46,985 nt of DNA from CAZOBJ01 sp964577825 (GCA_964577825.1 CAZOBJ010000016.1:1-46985), one strand, 5' to 3'; shown: positions 25,234 to 33,808, numbered from the stretch's first letter. Program-made: numbers and translations. The notes: generated by a model from the sequence alone, not told the origin.

Positions 25234-26040
25234 ATGGACCCTGTCACCCGCACTCCCGCCGAAGAGGCGAAGCGCTTCCGCCGCGCCTACTGGATCCATG
25301 TGAGCGCCGTGGCCGGGGTGGTCGCAATCGCTTATGCCCTGTTTCCGACGTGGCGCGCCACGCTCGCGCGCGAGGGCGGGGTGCTTGAGAACTTCACCGC
25401 GATCCTGTTCGCCATCGCCGTGGTGCTGGGCGTAGCGGCGTTCCTGTCCCCGCGCAGCCGGGGGCTCACCCCGCGCCGGGGCGCGATTCTGCCCGGGCTG
25501 GCGCTCCTGGCGCTTTTCGACGAGACGAGCTTCTTCGGCCTACTCGCGGGCGCGGACAACCCGAGCTCCCTGCCCGCGGGCGCGCACGCGCCGCAGCGCT
25601 CGCCCCTGCGCCTCGGCGAAGGATACATCATCGACGGGGTGCACGACTTCTTCACCCTGCCCTTCAAGTTCGTGCGCAACGTGTTCGGCCCCTGGGGCAT
25701 CGCGGCCGGCGCCACGCTGCTCGCGCTCGTCGTGGCGCTCCTGATATGGAAGCGCAGGGCGTACATGCCCCGCCTGATGGCCGCGGTGCGCGCGTACCCC
25801 CCGTTCGACTACGTGCGGCTGGCGGCGCTTTTCCTTATTCCGGCGTTCCTGCTCGACCTGTGGCCGGCCGAGATGTCCGTGGCCGCGCTCCAGCTCTGCG
25901 AAGAGCTCTTCGAGGCCCTGGCCGCCCTGTCCATGGCCTTCGGCGCGGCGGCCATGCTCGAGCCCGCGGTCGTGCGCTCGGCCGAGACCAACGAGCCGCC
26001 GGACGGCCCCGCGTCCGGCTTCGGGCCGCAGGGGCCTTGA
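25234..26040 (+). CDS. Hypothetical six-helix membrane protein
   Basis: A 268-residue protein with about six hydrophobic segments. They include VSAVAGVVAIAYALF, FTAILFAIAVVLGVAAFL, GLALLALFDETSFFGLLAG, WGIAAGATLLALVVALLIW, ALFLIPAFLLDLW and EALAALSMAFGAAAML. Acidic residues lie within or next to helices (DET near residue 90, CEELFEAL near 225). This resembles an unnamed family of bacterial membrane proteins with buried Glu/Asp residues, but I do not recognise a function. The C-terminal tail is Pro/Gly-rich. Start is behind GGAGGCGCACGACC, with a promoter upstream. Confidence 0.75.
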   Translation: MDPVTRTPAEEAKRFRRAYWIHVSAVAGVVAIAYALFPTWRATLAREGGVLENFTAILFAIAVVLGVAAFLSPRSRGLTPRRGAILPGLALLALFDETSFFGLLAGADNPSSLPAGAHAPQRSPLRLGEGYIIDGVHDFFTLPFKFVRNVFGPWGIAAGATLLALVVALLIWKRRAYMPRLMAAVRAYPPFDYVRLAALFLIPAFLLDLWPAEMSVAALQLCEELFEALAALSMAFGAAAMLEPAVVRSAETNEPPDGPASGFGPQGP

Positions 26041-26076
26041 CTTGGCGGGGAGTTCGCGGTACCCTGCGCCCCGTTC

Positions 26077-26152
26077 GCCAGGGTAGCTCAGGTGGTAGAG
26101 CACCGCCCTGAAAAGGCGGGTGTCGCCAGTTCAACTCTGGCCCCTGGCACCA
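26077..26152 (+). tRNA. tRNA-Phe (anticodon GAA), CCA encoded
   Basis: A 76-nt tRNA. Acceptor GCCAGGG pairs with CCCTGGC, and D arm GCTCAGGTGGTAGAGC is normal. Anticodon stem CCGCC/GGCGG has loop CTGAAAA (anticodon GAA), and the T arm contains GTTCAACTC. A discriminator and CCA are encoded. It is followed directly by a strong terminator. Confidence 0.96.
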
Positions 26153-26160
26153 CTTCGATC

Positions 26161-26190
26161 GCGGCCCGCTGTGCAGGCGGGCCGCTTTTT
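26161..26190 (+). terminator. Intrinsic terminator after tRNA-Phe
   Basis: A perfect 9-bp stem GCGGCCCGC / GCGGGCCGC with a 7-nt loop and five T after it. Confidence 0.88.
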
Positions 26191-26263
26191 CATGGGCAGG
26201 GCCCCGCGCCGTCCGCTAATATGGGCGTGCGGTGCCCGCGGGGATCCGGCAGGAGGCAGGATC

Positions 26264-28729
26264 GTGCCCGAACACGGGGGTGTGGCCCAGGGGTTTGACA
26301 GCGCGCAGCCGGGCGGCGAGCGGACCGTGCCGGGCGGTGCGGCCCGCGCCGCGCCCGCGCTCGAGCCCGGCGCCGAGTTCTCCGCGCGCGTGGCGAGCCA
26401 GCTCGACGACGGGCGCTACGTGGTCGAGGTCCAGTCGCGCGACCCGGCAGCGCCCGCGCGCCTGGTGCTCGACAGCCGCGTGCCCCTGCCTGTGGGCGGC
26501 ACGGTGGGCCTGCGCGTGCGCGAGGCGTCCCGCGACCTCGTGCTGGAGGTCGTGGACCTGGGCCGGGGACCCGCGACCGAGGCCCAGCGGCCGTCCGCGA
26601 ACCAGGCGGCGCGATTCGAGCACAGCCGCGTGGTCCTGGAGCTCATGCTCGACCGGTCCGAGTCCGAAGCGGCCCAGGCCCTGCGCCCCGGCGCGCGCCT
26701 GGCCGTGGAGGTGCGCGCGGACGGGACCCTGGTGCTGCGTCCCGCCGGCGCGCCCGCCCTGGAGGCGGGCGGCCCCGACATGCCGCTTGCCACAGCGCTG
26801 CGCGGCCTGCCCGCGGACGCGCGCGCGTATGTGCTCGTACGTACGGCGACGCTCGCCCAGGACCTGGAGGCCCTGCCCGCGCCGCCCGGCGCCCAAGCGG
26901 CCGGCCAGGGGCCGCCCCCGGCGCCGGTCCACGCGCGCGCGGAGGCGCCCCTGCCCGCCGAAGGGCCGCTCCCGGAGGGTCTGCCTCTCGATCCAGCACA
27001 GGTGTATGCGGCCACCGTGCGCGAGGTGCAGGGCACGGACCTCGTCGTGCGCGTGGGCGGCACGGACCTCCGAGTCACGATCCCGCCGCAGACACAGCTC
27101 CAACCCGGCGACGCGGTGCAGCTCCAGGCACAGCCTGCGGGCGTGCGCCTGGAGGCGGTCGTGGAGACCGAGGCCCCGTTCGCCACCGCCACGCAGGAGG
27201 CGGCGCCGGCCGCGGACGCGGACGAGGCCGCGCTCAACACGCTTTTGCGGCGCATGGGCCTGCCCGCAGACGCGCGGCTGCGCGCTGCCGCGCGCGCGCT
27301 CGCTGCCGAGGCCTTGCCCGTGAACCGGCGCACCCTGGAGCTTGTGCTGGGCGCCGCGCACCTCGCCGAGCGCGGGGCCGAGCCCTCCGCGCAGGCCCGC
27401 GCCCCCGCTCCGGAAGGCGCACAGCCAGCCCGGCCTGACCCCGAGGCACTGGTCCGCGCGGCCGCGCGCCTGCTGGCCCGCGACGTGCCGGTGGCCGCGC
27501 CCCTGGTGCGCGGTTCCGCCCGGCTCGCCCACCCTGCCGCACCGACCGACCGCATGGCCGAGGCCCAGCAGGCCCTGCAAGACGCGCTCGCCCGGCTCCA
27601 GGCCCCGCCCGAGCCCACGGGCGGCCGGCCCCTGCCCGCCCCGGCGCAGGCGGCCGTGCGCCAATCCTTGTCCCAGGCCATGGAGGCCCTGGCCGAGGTG
27701 CCCCTGGCCCCGGACCGGCCCGAGGCAGCCGCGGCCCTGGCCGCGCACGCGCGTACCTTTGCCACGCCACAGCTCGCCGCCGCGGCCGCGCGGATCGAAC
27801 AGGCGATGGCCGACTTGCTGGCCGCTCGTCCCCGGCTCGCGCGCTTCGACGCCCTGCTCGGCGTACTCGGCGAGCTGCGCGCCGCCCAAGCCCCTGCGCC
27901 CCAGGCACCCGCACCCGGCGCTCCGATCCCGGGCCCGGAGGCCCTGCCCATGGACGCGCTTCTGGCCCCGCAGGCCGCGGGGGCCGAGGCGTCCGCGAGT
28001 CCTTCGGCCTCCGCGCAAGCGGGCACCCAGGCCGCAGAGCCCGCGCTCGGCGCGGACGAGCAGGCGCTTCTCGAGTCCCTGTTGCGCCTGCCCGTGGACC
28101 AGGAGCTGTCCGCACGCGCTCGGGCGCTCGTGCAGGATGCGCGTCCGGAGACGCTCGGACGGCTACAGGCGGCCCTGCAGGCGCGCGAGCAAGCGGCCGT
28201 GCAGGCCGATCCCCTGCTCGGTCGCCTGGCCGCGGCCCACGAGGCGGTGCGCGGCCTTCAGGAGCCAGCCCTCGCCGCCAAGGCCCAGGCCCTGGCCGCC
28301 ACCGGCCAGGAGCGCACCGTGTTCGTGGCCGAGGTGCCCCTGACCCTGGCCGGCCAGACCGCGGACGGGCGGCTGTCCGTGTACTACCGGCGCGGCCGCG
28401 GCCGCGGACCGGGCGCCGGGCCCTGGAGCACGCGGGTGGTCCTGGACCTGCACACCACGGGTCTGGGGGCGGTGCGCGGGGATCTGCGGTTCTTGCCCTC
28501 GCGCCTCGACGCCGTGCTCGGGACCGACGGCGAGGAGACGACCGCGCTTCTCGGTTCCGAGGCCGAAGCCCTGCGCGACGCGCTCGTGGACCGGGGGTTC
28601 CGCCCGCGGCTTCAGTTCCGCGTGGTGCGCCCGCCCCAGCCCCAGGACACGGAGGAGCGCGCGCGGCCCGCGCCCATCCCGCCCCTGCCGGAGGCCGGTC
28701 CCGGCCCGCACGTGGACCTGGAGGCCTGA
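26264..28729 (+). CDS. FliK-like hook-length control protein
   Basis: An 821-residue, extremely Ala/Pro-rich protein. Two features suggest FliK. One is the N-terminal/central architecture with repeated LLRRMGLPADARL-like segments. The other is a folded C-terminal part (about residues 685-795) reading VFVAEVPLTLAGQTADGRLS, then VVLDLHTTGLGAVRGDLRF and AEALRDALVDRGFRPRLQFR, which matches the FliK C-terminal domain that flips type III export specificity through FlhB. The gene next to it encodes an FlhB C-terminal-like protein, supporting the call. Such pairs also exist outside flagellar loci (ylqG-ylqH in Bacillus). The GTG start has AGGAGG 8 nt upstream. A TAATAT at 26217 might be a -10 box, but no good -35 is seen. 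Confidence 0.75.
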   Translation: MPEHGGVAQGFDSAQPGGERTVPGGAARAAPALEPGAEFSARVASQLDDGRYVVEVQSRDPAAPARLVLDSRVPLPVGGTVGLRVREASRDLVLEVVDLGRGPATEAQRPSANQAARFEHSRVVLELMLDRSESEAAQALRPGARLAVEVRADGTLVLRPAGAPALEAGGPDMPLATALRGLPADARAYVLVRTATLAQDLEALPAPPGAQAAGQGPPPAPVHARAEAPLPAEGPLPEGLPLDPAQVYAATVREVQGTDLVVRVGGTDLRVTIPPQTQLQPGDAVQLQAQPAGVRLEAVVETEAPFATATQEAAPAADADEAALNTLLRRMGLPADARLRAAARALAAEALPVNRRTLELVLGAAHLAERGAEPSAQARAPAPEGAQPARPDPEALVRAAARLLARDVPVAAPLVRGSARLAHPAAPTDRMAEAQQALQDALARLQAPPEPTGGRPLPAPAQAAVRQSLSQAMEALAEVPLAPDRPEAAAALAAHARTFATPQLAAAAARIEQAMADLLAARPRLARFDALLGVLGELRAAQAPAPQAPAPGAPIPGPEALPMDALLAPQAAGAEASASPSASAQAGTQAAEPALGADEQALLESLLRLPVDQELSARARALVQDARPETLGRLQAALQAREQAAVQADPLLGRLAAAHEAVRGLQEPALAAKAQALAATGQERTVFVAEVPLTLAGQTADGRLSVYYRRGRGRGPGAGPWSTRVVLDLHTTGLGAVRGDLRFLPSRLDAVLGTDGEETTALLGSEAEALRDALVDRGFRPRLQFRVVRPPQPQDTEERARPAPIPPLPEAGPGPHVDLEA

Positions 28730-28739
28730 GGAGACCGCC

Positions 28740-29024
28740 ATGGCCCTGCCCGGCCACGCCCCCAGCCGCCGCCAGCTCGCCGTAGCCCTGCGCTACGACG
28801 AGGCGCGTGAGCCCGCACCCCGGGTGGTCGCGCGCGGGGTCGGACACGTGGCCCGGCGCATCCTGGAGATCGCGCGCGAGCAGGGCATCCCCGTGCGCGA
28901 GGATCCGGACCTCGTGGCCAGCCTCGCCGCGCTGGAGCTCGGGGACCTGATCCCGCACGAGCTGTACCCGGCCGTGGCCGAGATCCTGGCCTACATCTAC
29001 CGGATGAACGAGCGCCGCGCCTGA
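28740..29024 (+). CDS. FlhB C-terminal-like protein (FlhX/YlqH type)
   Basis: A 94-residue soluble protein equal to the cytoplasmic C-terminal domain of FlhB, the type III export switch. It reads QLAVALRYDEAREPAPRVVA, then GHVARRILEIAREQGIPVRE, LELGDLIPHELYPAVAEILAYIY. It starts at the point where FlhB is cut: the NPTH autocleavage tetrapeptide is absent, so it mimics the processed fragment. ATG follows GGAGACCGCC, 10 nt after the FliK-like gene, so the pair is one operon and the products probably interact. No other flagellar genes are in the window. Confidence 0.88.
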   Translation: MALPGHAPSRRQLAVALRYDEAREPAPRVVARGVGHVARRILEIAREQGIPVREDPDLVASLAALELGDLIPHELYPAVAEILAYIYRMNERRA

Positions 29025-29031
29025 GAGCGGC

Positions 29032-29059
29032 TTGACCCGGCGGCGCGAAGTCCTATACT
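29032..29059 (+). promoter_or_regulatory. Promoter of aspartate kinase gene
   Basis: TTGACC, a 16-bp spacer and TATACT, 50 nt before the ATG. The leader is too short for a lysine riboswitch. Confidence 0.8.
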
Positions 29060-29109
29060 CGCGCGTGCGCTTCTCTGCGCGCAGCGAGACCGGAAAGGGA
29101 ACCATCGCC

Positions 29110-30441
29110 ATGATCGTGATGAAGTTCGGCGGCACGAGCGTCGGCGACCCGCAGCGCATCCGGGAGGTGTGCGGCCTTGTCCGCGGGCGCGTGGACCGAC
29201 GTCCCCTGGTCGTCACCAGCGCCCACAGCGGGATGACCGACCTGTTGATCGAGGCCGCGCACAACGCCCTGGACGGCAAGCCCGACGCCAGTCGCATCGA
29301 GGAGCGTCAACTCGGGATCCTGCGCGACCTGGGCCTGGACAAGTGCCTGGTGCGCACGCTGCTCGGCTTGTTGGGCGACCTGCTCCAGGGCATCAGCCTG
29401 GTGGAGGAGCTCACCCCGCGAGCGCTCGACCACGTGCAGAGCTTCGGCGAGCGCATGAGCGCGCGCACCCTGGCCGCGGCCCTGCGCGCGGACGGCGTGC
29501 GCGCCACGGCCATGGACAGCTTCGACCTGGGCCTGCGCACGGACAACCGGTACGGCGCGGCGACCCCGGACCCGGAGAGCTACCACGAGATCGCGCGGCG
29601 GTGGCGCGAGATCGATGCCGACGTGGTCGTGACCACGGGCTTCATCGCGCAGAGCCACGACGGGCACATCACGACGCTGGGCCGCGGGGGGTCGGACTAC
29701 TCGGCCACGATCTTCGGGTCGGCCATCGGCGCCAAGGAGGTGGAGATCTGGACCGATGTCGACGGCGTGATGACCGCCGACCCGTCCATCGTGCCCCAGG
29801 CCCAGAGCCTGCCGGAGCTGAGCTTCAACGAGGCCTCGGAGCTCGCGTGGTACGGGGCGCGCGTGCTGCACCCGAGCACGATCCTGCCGGCGGTGGCCGA
29901 CGGCATCCCGGTGCGGGTGCTCAACACCCTCAAGCCCGACAACCCGGGCACCGTGATCGTGGGCCGTCCCGCGAACGAACAGGCCGCCATCGTCAAGAGC
30001 ATCGTGTACAAAGAGAACCTGACGCTCGTGAACATCGTCTCCAGCCGCATGCTCATGTCGCACAACTTCCTGGCGCACGTGTTCGGCCTGTTCGAGAAGC
30101 ACGAGATCGCGGTGAACATGGTCGCCACCTCCGAGGTGACGGTGTCGCTGACGACCGACGCCCCGGTGGACCGGGTCCGGCCCATCGCCGACGAGATGGC
30201 CGCCTACGGCACCACGGAGATCAAGGACGACCACGCGATCGTGTGCATCGTGGGCGAGGGCATGGCCGGGGTGCGCGGCACGGCCGCGCGCGCGTGCGTG
30301 GCCCTGGCCGGCGCGGGCGTGAACATCCAGATGATCAGCCAGGGCACGCGCGAGATCAACATCGCGGTGCTGGTGGGCAACGAGGACATCGCGCCCGCGG
30401 TGCGGGCCCTGCACGCCGAGTTCTTCGCCGAGGCCCATTGA
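29110..30441 (+). CDS. lysC: Aspartate kinase
   Basis: A 443-residue monofunctional aspartokinase, phosphorylating aspartate as the first step to Lys, Thr, Met and diaminopimelate. Motifs are VMKFGGTSVGD at residues 3-13, SFGERMSARTLAAALRADG, TLGRGGSDYSATIFG, WTDVDGVMTADP, and LSFNEASELAWYGARVLHP. The last ~150 residues hold tandem ACT domains (IVSSRMLMSHNFLAHVFGLF, then GVNIQMISQGTREINIAVLV), the usual site of amino-acid feedback control. There is no fused homoserine dehydrogenase. It has its own promoter and converges on pyrE with a 13-nt gap. Confidence 0.95.
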   Translation: MIVMKFGGTSVGDPQRIREVCGLVRGRVDRRPLVVTSAHSGMTDLLIEAAHNALDGKPDASRIEERQLGILRDLGLDKCLVRTLLGLLGDLLQGISLVEELTPRALDHVQSFGERMSARTLAAALRADGVRATAMDSFDLGLRTDNRYGAATPDPESYHEIARRWREIDADVVVTTGFIAQSHDGHITTLGRGGSDYSATIFGSAIGAKEVEIWTDVDGVMTADPSIVPQAQSLPELSFNEASELAWYGARVLHPSTILPAVADGIPVRVLNTLKPDNPGTVIVGRPANEQAAIVKSIVYKENLTLVNIVSSRMLMSHNFLAHVFGLFEKHEIAVNMVATSEVTVSLTTDAPVDRVRPIADEMAAYGTTEIKDDHAIVCIVGEGMAGVRGTAARACVALAGAGVNIQMISQGTREINIAVLVGNEDIAPAVRALHAEFFAEAH

Positions 30442-30454
30442 GGACCGCAGGCGC

Positions 30455-31135
30455 TCACCCTCCGCCCGCGCCGTATGCGGCCCGGTAGGCGCGGATGCGC
30501 TCGCGCACCGCGTCGTCGAGCACCACCCGGCCGTCCACGGGCCGGTTGTGGAGGTAGTCGACGATCTCGGCCAGGGTCACGAGGGCCACGGTCTTCAGCC
30601 CGTACCGGGCGCGCAGCTCGTCGAGGGCGCTCTGGTCCGCCTCGCCGCGCTCCATGCGGTCCACCGCCACAACGAGTCCCATGACCCGCACCCGCGCGGC
30701 CGCCTGGAGCAGGGGCACGGTCTCGCGCACGCTCGTGCCCGCGGTGATGACGTCCTCCACGATCACCACGCGGTCGCCGTCTTGCAGGGGACGGCCCACG
30801 AGCGCGCCCTTCTCGCCGTGGTCCTTGGCCTCCTTGCGATTGAAGGCGAACCCCAGGTCTCGATCGTACTCGCGCGCGAGCGCCGCGGCCGCCGCGGTCA
30901 CCAGGGGGATGCCCTTGTACGCGGGCCCGAAGAGCACGTCCACCCCGTCGGGAAAGCCCGCCTGGATCGCGCGCGCGTAGTATCCGCCCAGGCGCGCGAT
31001 CTGCGCGCCGGTGGCGTACCGGCCCGTGTCGATGAAGTACGGCGTCTCGCGGCCGCTCTTCGTGGTGAACGCGCCGAACCGCAGCACCCCGGCGCGGACC
31101 ATGAACTCGATGAACTCGCATTTCCAGGTCTGCAT
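30455..31135 (-). CDS. pyrE: Orotate phosphoribosyltransferase
   Basis: A 226-residue OPRTase joining orotate and PRPP to make OMP in pyrimidine synthesis. Motifs are KSGRETPYFIDTGRYATGAQ near the N-terminus, VDVLFGPAYKGIPLV, NRKEAKDHGEKG and the PRPP loop VVIVEDVITAGTSVRET at about residues 122-138. The ATG has GGAGG five bases upstream; an extended frame upstream overlaps the promoters and is not coding. Transcribed from a promoter overlapping the ackA promoter. Confidence 0.95.
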   Translation of the reverse strand: MQTWKCEFIEFMVRAGVLRFGAFTTKSGRETPYFIDTGRYATGAQIARLGGYYARAIQAGFPDGVDVLFGPAYKGIPLVTAAAAALAREYDRDLGFAFNRKEAKDHGEKGALVGRPLQDGDRVVIVEDVITAGTSVRETVPLLQAAARVRVMGLVVAVDRMERGEADQSALDELRARYGLKTVALVTLAEIVDYLHNRPVDGRVVLDDAVRERIRAYRAAYGAGGG

Positions 31136-31166
31136 GGCGCCTCCGCCAAAATCCGGCCGAAAGCCC

Positions 31167-31195
31167 TTGACGGTCCTCTGCCTGTGGATTATACA
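31167..31195 (+). promoter_or_regulatory. Promoter of ackA
   Basis: TTGACG, a 17-bp spacer and TATACA, 82 nt before the ackA ATG. Its -10 box overlaps the minus-strand -10 box of pyrE. Confidence 0.78.
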
Positions 31196-31215
31196 GGGGC
31201 CTGCCTCGGGCGCAA
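31188..31215 (-). promoter_or_regulatory. Promoter of pyrE
   Basis: TTGCGC (31210-31215), a 16-bp spacer and a perfect TATAAT (31188-31193) on the minus strand, 52 nt before the pyrE ATG. The two -10 boxes share ATTATACA. Confidence 0.72.
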
Positions 31216-31277
31216 CGCCGGCCCGACTGAGCCTTCCCCCCTGGTGCGCGACACGAGGAAGTGAACAAGGGCCTTGC

Positions 31278-32486
31278 ATGATCGTTCTCGTCATCAATTG
31301 CGGCAGCAGCTCGATCAAGTACCAGGTCAACCGTCTGCCCGCGAACCAGGCCCTCGCCAGCGGGCTGCTCGAGTGCATCGGCGAGGAGGACTCGCGCCTC
31401 AAGCACAAGACCCCGGACGGGGAGCACGAGCTCTCGCCCCGGGTCCCGGACCACGCCACGGGCATGAACCTGATCCTCAAGACCCTCACCGACCCGGACA
31501 TCGGGGTGATCGAGGACATCTCCGAAATCCGCGCGGTGGGCCACCGGGTGGTCCACGGCGGCGAGGCGTACAGCGGGTCGGTGATGCTCAGCAAGGACGT
31601 CATCGAGACCGTGCGCGAGTTCGCCACGCTCGCGCCCCTGCACAACCCGCCGAACCTGACCGGCATCGAGGCGGCGACCAAGGTCCTGCCCGACGTGCCC
31701 CAGGTGGCCGTGTTCGACACGGCCTTTCACCAGACGATCCCGGAGCGCGCCTTCCTGTACGGCCTGCCCTACGAGCTCTACGAGAAGGAGCGCATCCGCC
31801 GCTACGGGTTCCACGGCACGAGCCATCACTACGTGGCCGAGCGCGCGGCCGACCTGCTCGGCCGCCCGCTGGAGGAGGTGAACCTGATCACCTGCCACCT
31901 GGGCAACGGGTGCTCGATCACCGCGGTCGAGCGCGGCCGCAGCGTGGACACCTCCATGGGCCTCACGCCGCTCGAAGGCGTGGTCATGGGCACGCGCTCC
32001 GGGGACATCGACCCGGCGATCATCTTTCACCTGCTCGACCTCGGGGACGAGTGGACCCCGCAGCGGATCAACCACATGCTCAACAAGGAGAGCGGCCTGC
32101 TGGGCGTGAGCGGCCTCTCCAACGACATGCGCAACCTCATGGAGGCCGCCTCCGGCGGCGAACGCCGCGCGCAGCTTGCCATCGACCTGTTCAATTATCG
32201 CATCCGCAAGTACGTGGGCGCCTACATGGCGGTCCTGCGCACCCTGGACGGGATCGTGTTCACCGGCGGCATCGGCGAGAACAATCCCGCCATCCGCGAG
32301 GACGTGCTCAGCGGCCTGGAGGGGTTCGGTATCGCGCTGGACCCGGCCAAGAACGAGGTCACCTCGGACGGGGAGCGCGACGTGGCCGCGGCGGACAGCC
32401 GCACGCGCGTGCTCGTGGTGCCCACGGACGAAGAGGGATATATCGCCCAGGAGGCGTACCGGGTGGGGCTGGCCGGGCAAGGCTGA
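31278..32486 (+). CDS. ackA: Acetate kinase
   Basis: A 402-residue acetate kinase that makes ATP from acetyl phosphate, or the reverse, in fermentation. Motifs are LVINCGSSSIKYQ at residues 4-16 (N7, S12, K14), VGHRVVHGGEAYSGS, PLHNPPNLTGIEA, AVFDTAFHQTIPE, YGFHGTSHHYV, CHLGNGCSITAV, MGTRSGDIDPAI and VFTGGIGENN. The partner phosphotransacetylase is not in this window. The start follows CAAGGGCCTTGC, and a DUF4870 gene follows 34 nt later. Confidence 0.96.
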   Translation: MIVLVINCGSSSIKYQVNRLPANQALASGLLECIGEEDSRLKHKTPDGEHELSPRVPDHATGMNLILKTLTDPDIGVIEDISEIRAVGHRVVHGGEAYSGSVMLSKDVIETVREFATLAPLHNPPNLTGIEAATKVLPDVPQVAVFDTAFHQTIPERAFLYGLPYELYEKERIRRYGFHGTSHHYVAERAADLLGRPLEEVNLITCHLGNGCSITAVERGRSVDTSMGLTPLEGVVMGTRSGDIDPAIIFHLLDLGDEWTPQRINHMLNKESGLLGVSGLSNDMRNLMEAASGGERRAQLAIDLFNYRIRKYVGAYMAVLRTLDGIVFTGGIGENNPAIREDVLSGLEGFGIALDPAKNEVTSDGERDVAAADSRTRVLVVPTDEEGYIAQEAYRVGLAGQG

Positions 32487-32520
32487 CGGCCAGACAGGGA
32501 ACCAGCAAGGAGGACGTGCC

Positions 32521-32994
32521 ATGTGTGCCGAACCGCTCAATCCGGAAGACCCCCCGGCCCCTGAACAGCCGGGCGCCGCGACGGGCGGCGAGTCCGAACC
32601 CGGGCCCGAGCCCGAGCCGCAGGCCGGATTCCCGACCTCGGACGAGCGCTTGTACGGGATGCTCTGCCACCTTCTGGGATTGGCCGGGCTTACGGGCATT
32701 CCCGGGGCCAACGTGATCGGCCCCTTGGTGATCTGGCTCTCCAAGCGCGAGACGTCGACCTTTGTCGACGACCAGGGCAAGGAGGCGCTCAACTTTCAGA
32801 TCTCGCTGGCCATCGTGGTCTGGGCGCTCTTCATCCTGTCTGTCCCGCTCATGATGGTGTTCATTGGATTTCTCCTCTGGCCCCTGGGCATCCTGATCGG
32901 CATTGGGGGCATGGTATTCAGCGTGCTGGCCGCCCTGGAGGCGAACAAGGGGGTCCTGTACCGGTACCCGATCACCTTCCGGTTCCTGCACTGA
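32521..32994 (+). CDS. DUF4870-type small membrane protein
   Basis: A 157-residue protein. The first ~40 residues are a Pro/Glu-rich disordered head. The DUF4870 core follows: DERLYGMLCHLLGLAGLTG, then GPLVIWLSKRETSTFVDDQG and EALNFQISLAIVVWALFIL, two or three more helices, and the end LEANKGVLYRYPITFRFL, all characteristic of this family. Function is unknown. The ATG sits behind a strong AAGGAGG and the gene may be co-transcribed with ackA. A half copy of the local palindromic repeat begins right after its stop. Confidence 0.9.
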   Translation: MCAEPLNPEDPPAPEQPGAATGGESEPGPEPEPQAGFPTSDERLYGMLCHLLGLAGLTGIPGANVIGPLVIWLSKRETSTFVDDQGKEALNFQISLAIVVWALFILSVPLMMVFIGFLLWPLGILIGIGGMVFSVLAALEANKGVLYRYPITFRFLH

Positions 32995-32997
32995 GCC

Positions 32998-33017
32998 GGA
33001 GGGGGCGAGGGGGGGAG
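32998..33017 (+). repeat. Half copy of the palindromic intergenic repeat
   Basis: GGAGGGGGCGAGGGGGGGAG resembles the 3' half of the full repeats at 33076, 33716 and 33870. Confidence 0.5.
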
Positions 33018-33075
33018 ACAAGGAGCCCGGTGAGGCGGTCGCGAGGGCGCGCGGTCCAGTGACGACACGGACCGG

Positions 33076-33169
33076 CCCTCACCCCGGCCCTCTCCCGGAA
33101 GGAGAGGGAGAGCCGGAAGGCGCGGGACGTCCGTTCCCCCTCCCCTCGGGAGGGGGCGAGGGGGAGGGA
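33076..33169 (+). repeat. Palindromic intergenic repeat, copy A
   Basis: It starts with CCCTCACCCCGGCCCTCTCC and ends with GGGGGCGAGGGGGAGGGA, so the two ends are near inverse complements. Two inner hairpins flank a GC-rich linker (GGCGCGGGAC). Similar copies occur at 33716 and 33870. Confidence 0.8.
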
Positions 33170-33282
33170 GATCGGTAGCGCCGCAAGGCGCGCGACAGGA
33201 TGCAGAGAACGACCCGATGCCCGGCATCGGGATGCGGATGGGAAGGCACAGGGACTACGGTCTTGGGAAAAGGAGAACGGCG

Positions 33283-33639
33283 ATGACGACGGGAAGCGAA
33301 GGACAAGGGCCGCAGGGGACCCCGCAGCCGGAGCAGCAGCCCGGCGGGCCGCAACCGCAGCCCGGACCGGCGGGCCCCGAGGGCGGGGACGTGAGCTCGA
33401 AGAAGCTCCTGGCCGGGATCCTGGGCATCGTGCTCGGATGGCTGGGGATCCATAAGTTCGTGCTCGGGTACACCAAGGAAGGCGTGATTATGCTCGTCGT
33501 GAGCATCGTGGGCATGCTCATCCTCATCGGGCCCATGGTGGTGGGCGTGATCGGGCTGATCGAGGGGATCCTGTACCTGACCAAGAGCGACGAGGAGTTC
33601 CGCACCACGTACATCGAGGGGCATAAGGGCTGGTTCTGA
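33283..33639 (+). CDS. TM2-domain membrane protein
   Basis: A 118-residue protein with a Pro/Gln-rich N-terminal head (~40 residues) and a TM2 domain: KLLAGILGIVLGWLGIHKFV, then LGYTKEGVIMLVVSIVG and the second helix region, ending GLIEGILYLTKSDEEFRTTY. TM2 proteins have two helices joined by a short turn and unknown functions in bacteria. ATG behind AAAAGGAGAACGGCG. A strong terminator follows. The neighbouring DUF4870 protein has a similar disordered head, so the two may be functionally related. Confidence 0.92.
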   Translation: MTTGSEGQGPQGTPQPEQQPGGPQPQPGPAGPEGGDVSSKKLLAGILGIVLGWLGIHKFVLGYTKEGVIMLVVSIVGMLILIGPMVVGVIGLIEGILYLTKSDEEFRTTYIEGHKGWF

Positions 33640-33664
33640 GCCGTCCCCAGTACGCCAGGTGACC

Positions 33665-33697
33665 GGTGCCCCCGTCCGGCCGGGCGGGGGCACCTTT
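33665..33697 (+). terminator. Intrinsic terminator after the TM2 gene
   Basis: A perfect 10-bp stem GGTGCCCCCG / CGGGGGCACC with a 10-nt loop, followed by TTTG. Confidence 0.8.
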
Positions 33698-33715
33698 GCA
33701 TGCGCGCCGCGCGTC

Positions 33716-33808
33716 CCCTTACCCCGACCCTCTCCCGAGGGGAGAGGGAGAGTCGGCAGGCGCTGCGCGCGTCCCCCCTCCCTCCGGGAGGGGGCTAGGG
33801 GGAGGGAG
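33716..33808 (+). repeat. Palindromic intergenic repeat, copy B
   Basis: It starts CCCTTACCCCGACCCTCTCC, has the linker CAGGCGCTGCGCGCG, and ends GGGGGCTAGGGGGAGGGAG. It is close to copy C, 154 bp on. Confidence 0.85.

Noticed and set aside
26217..26222. TAATAT as the -10 box for the FliK-like gene
   Set aside because: No acceptable -35 sequence at 15-19 bp; it may still be weakly active.
29060..29109. Lysine riboswitch before aspartate kinase
   Set aside because: Only about 50 nt separate the -10 box from the ATG, far too short for the aptamer.
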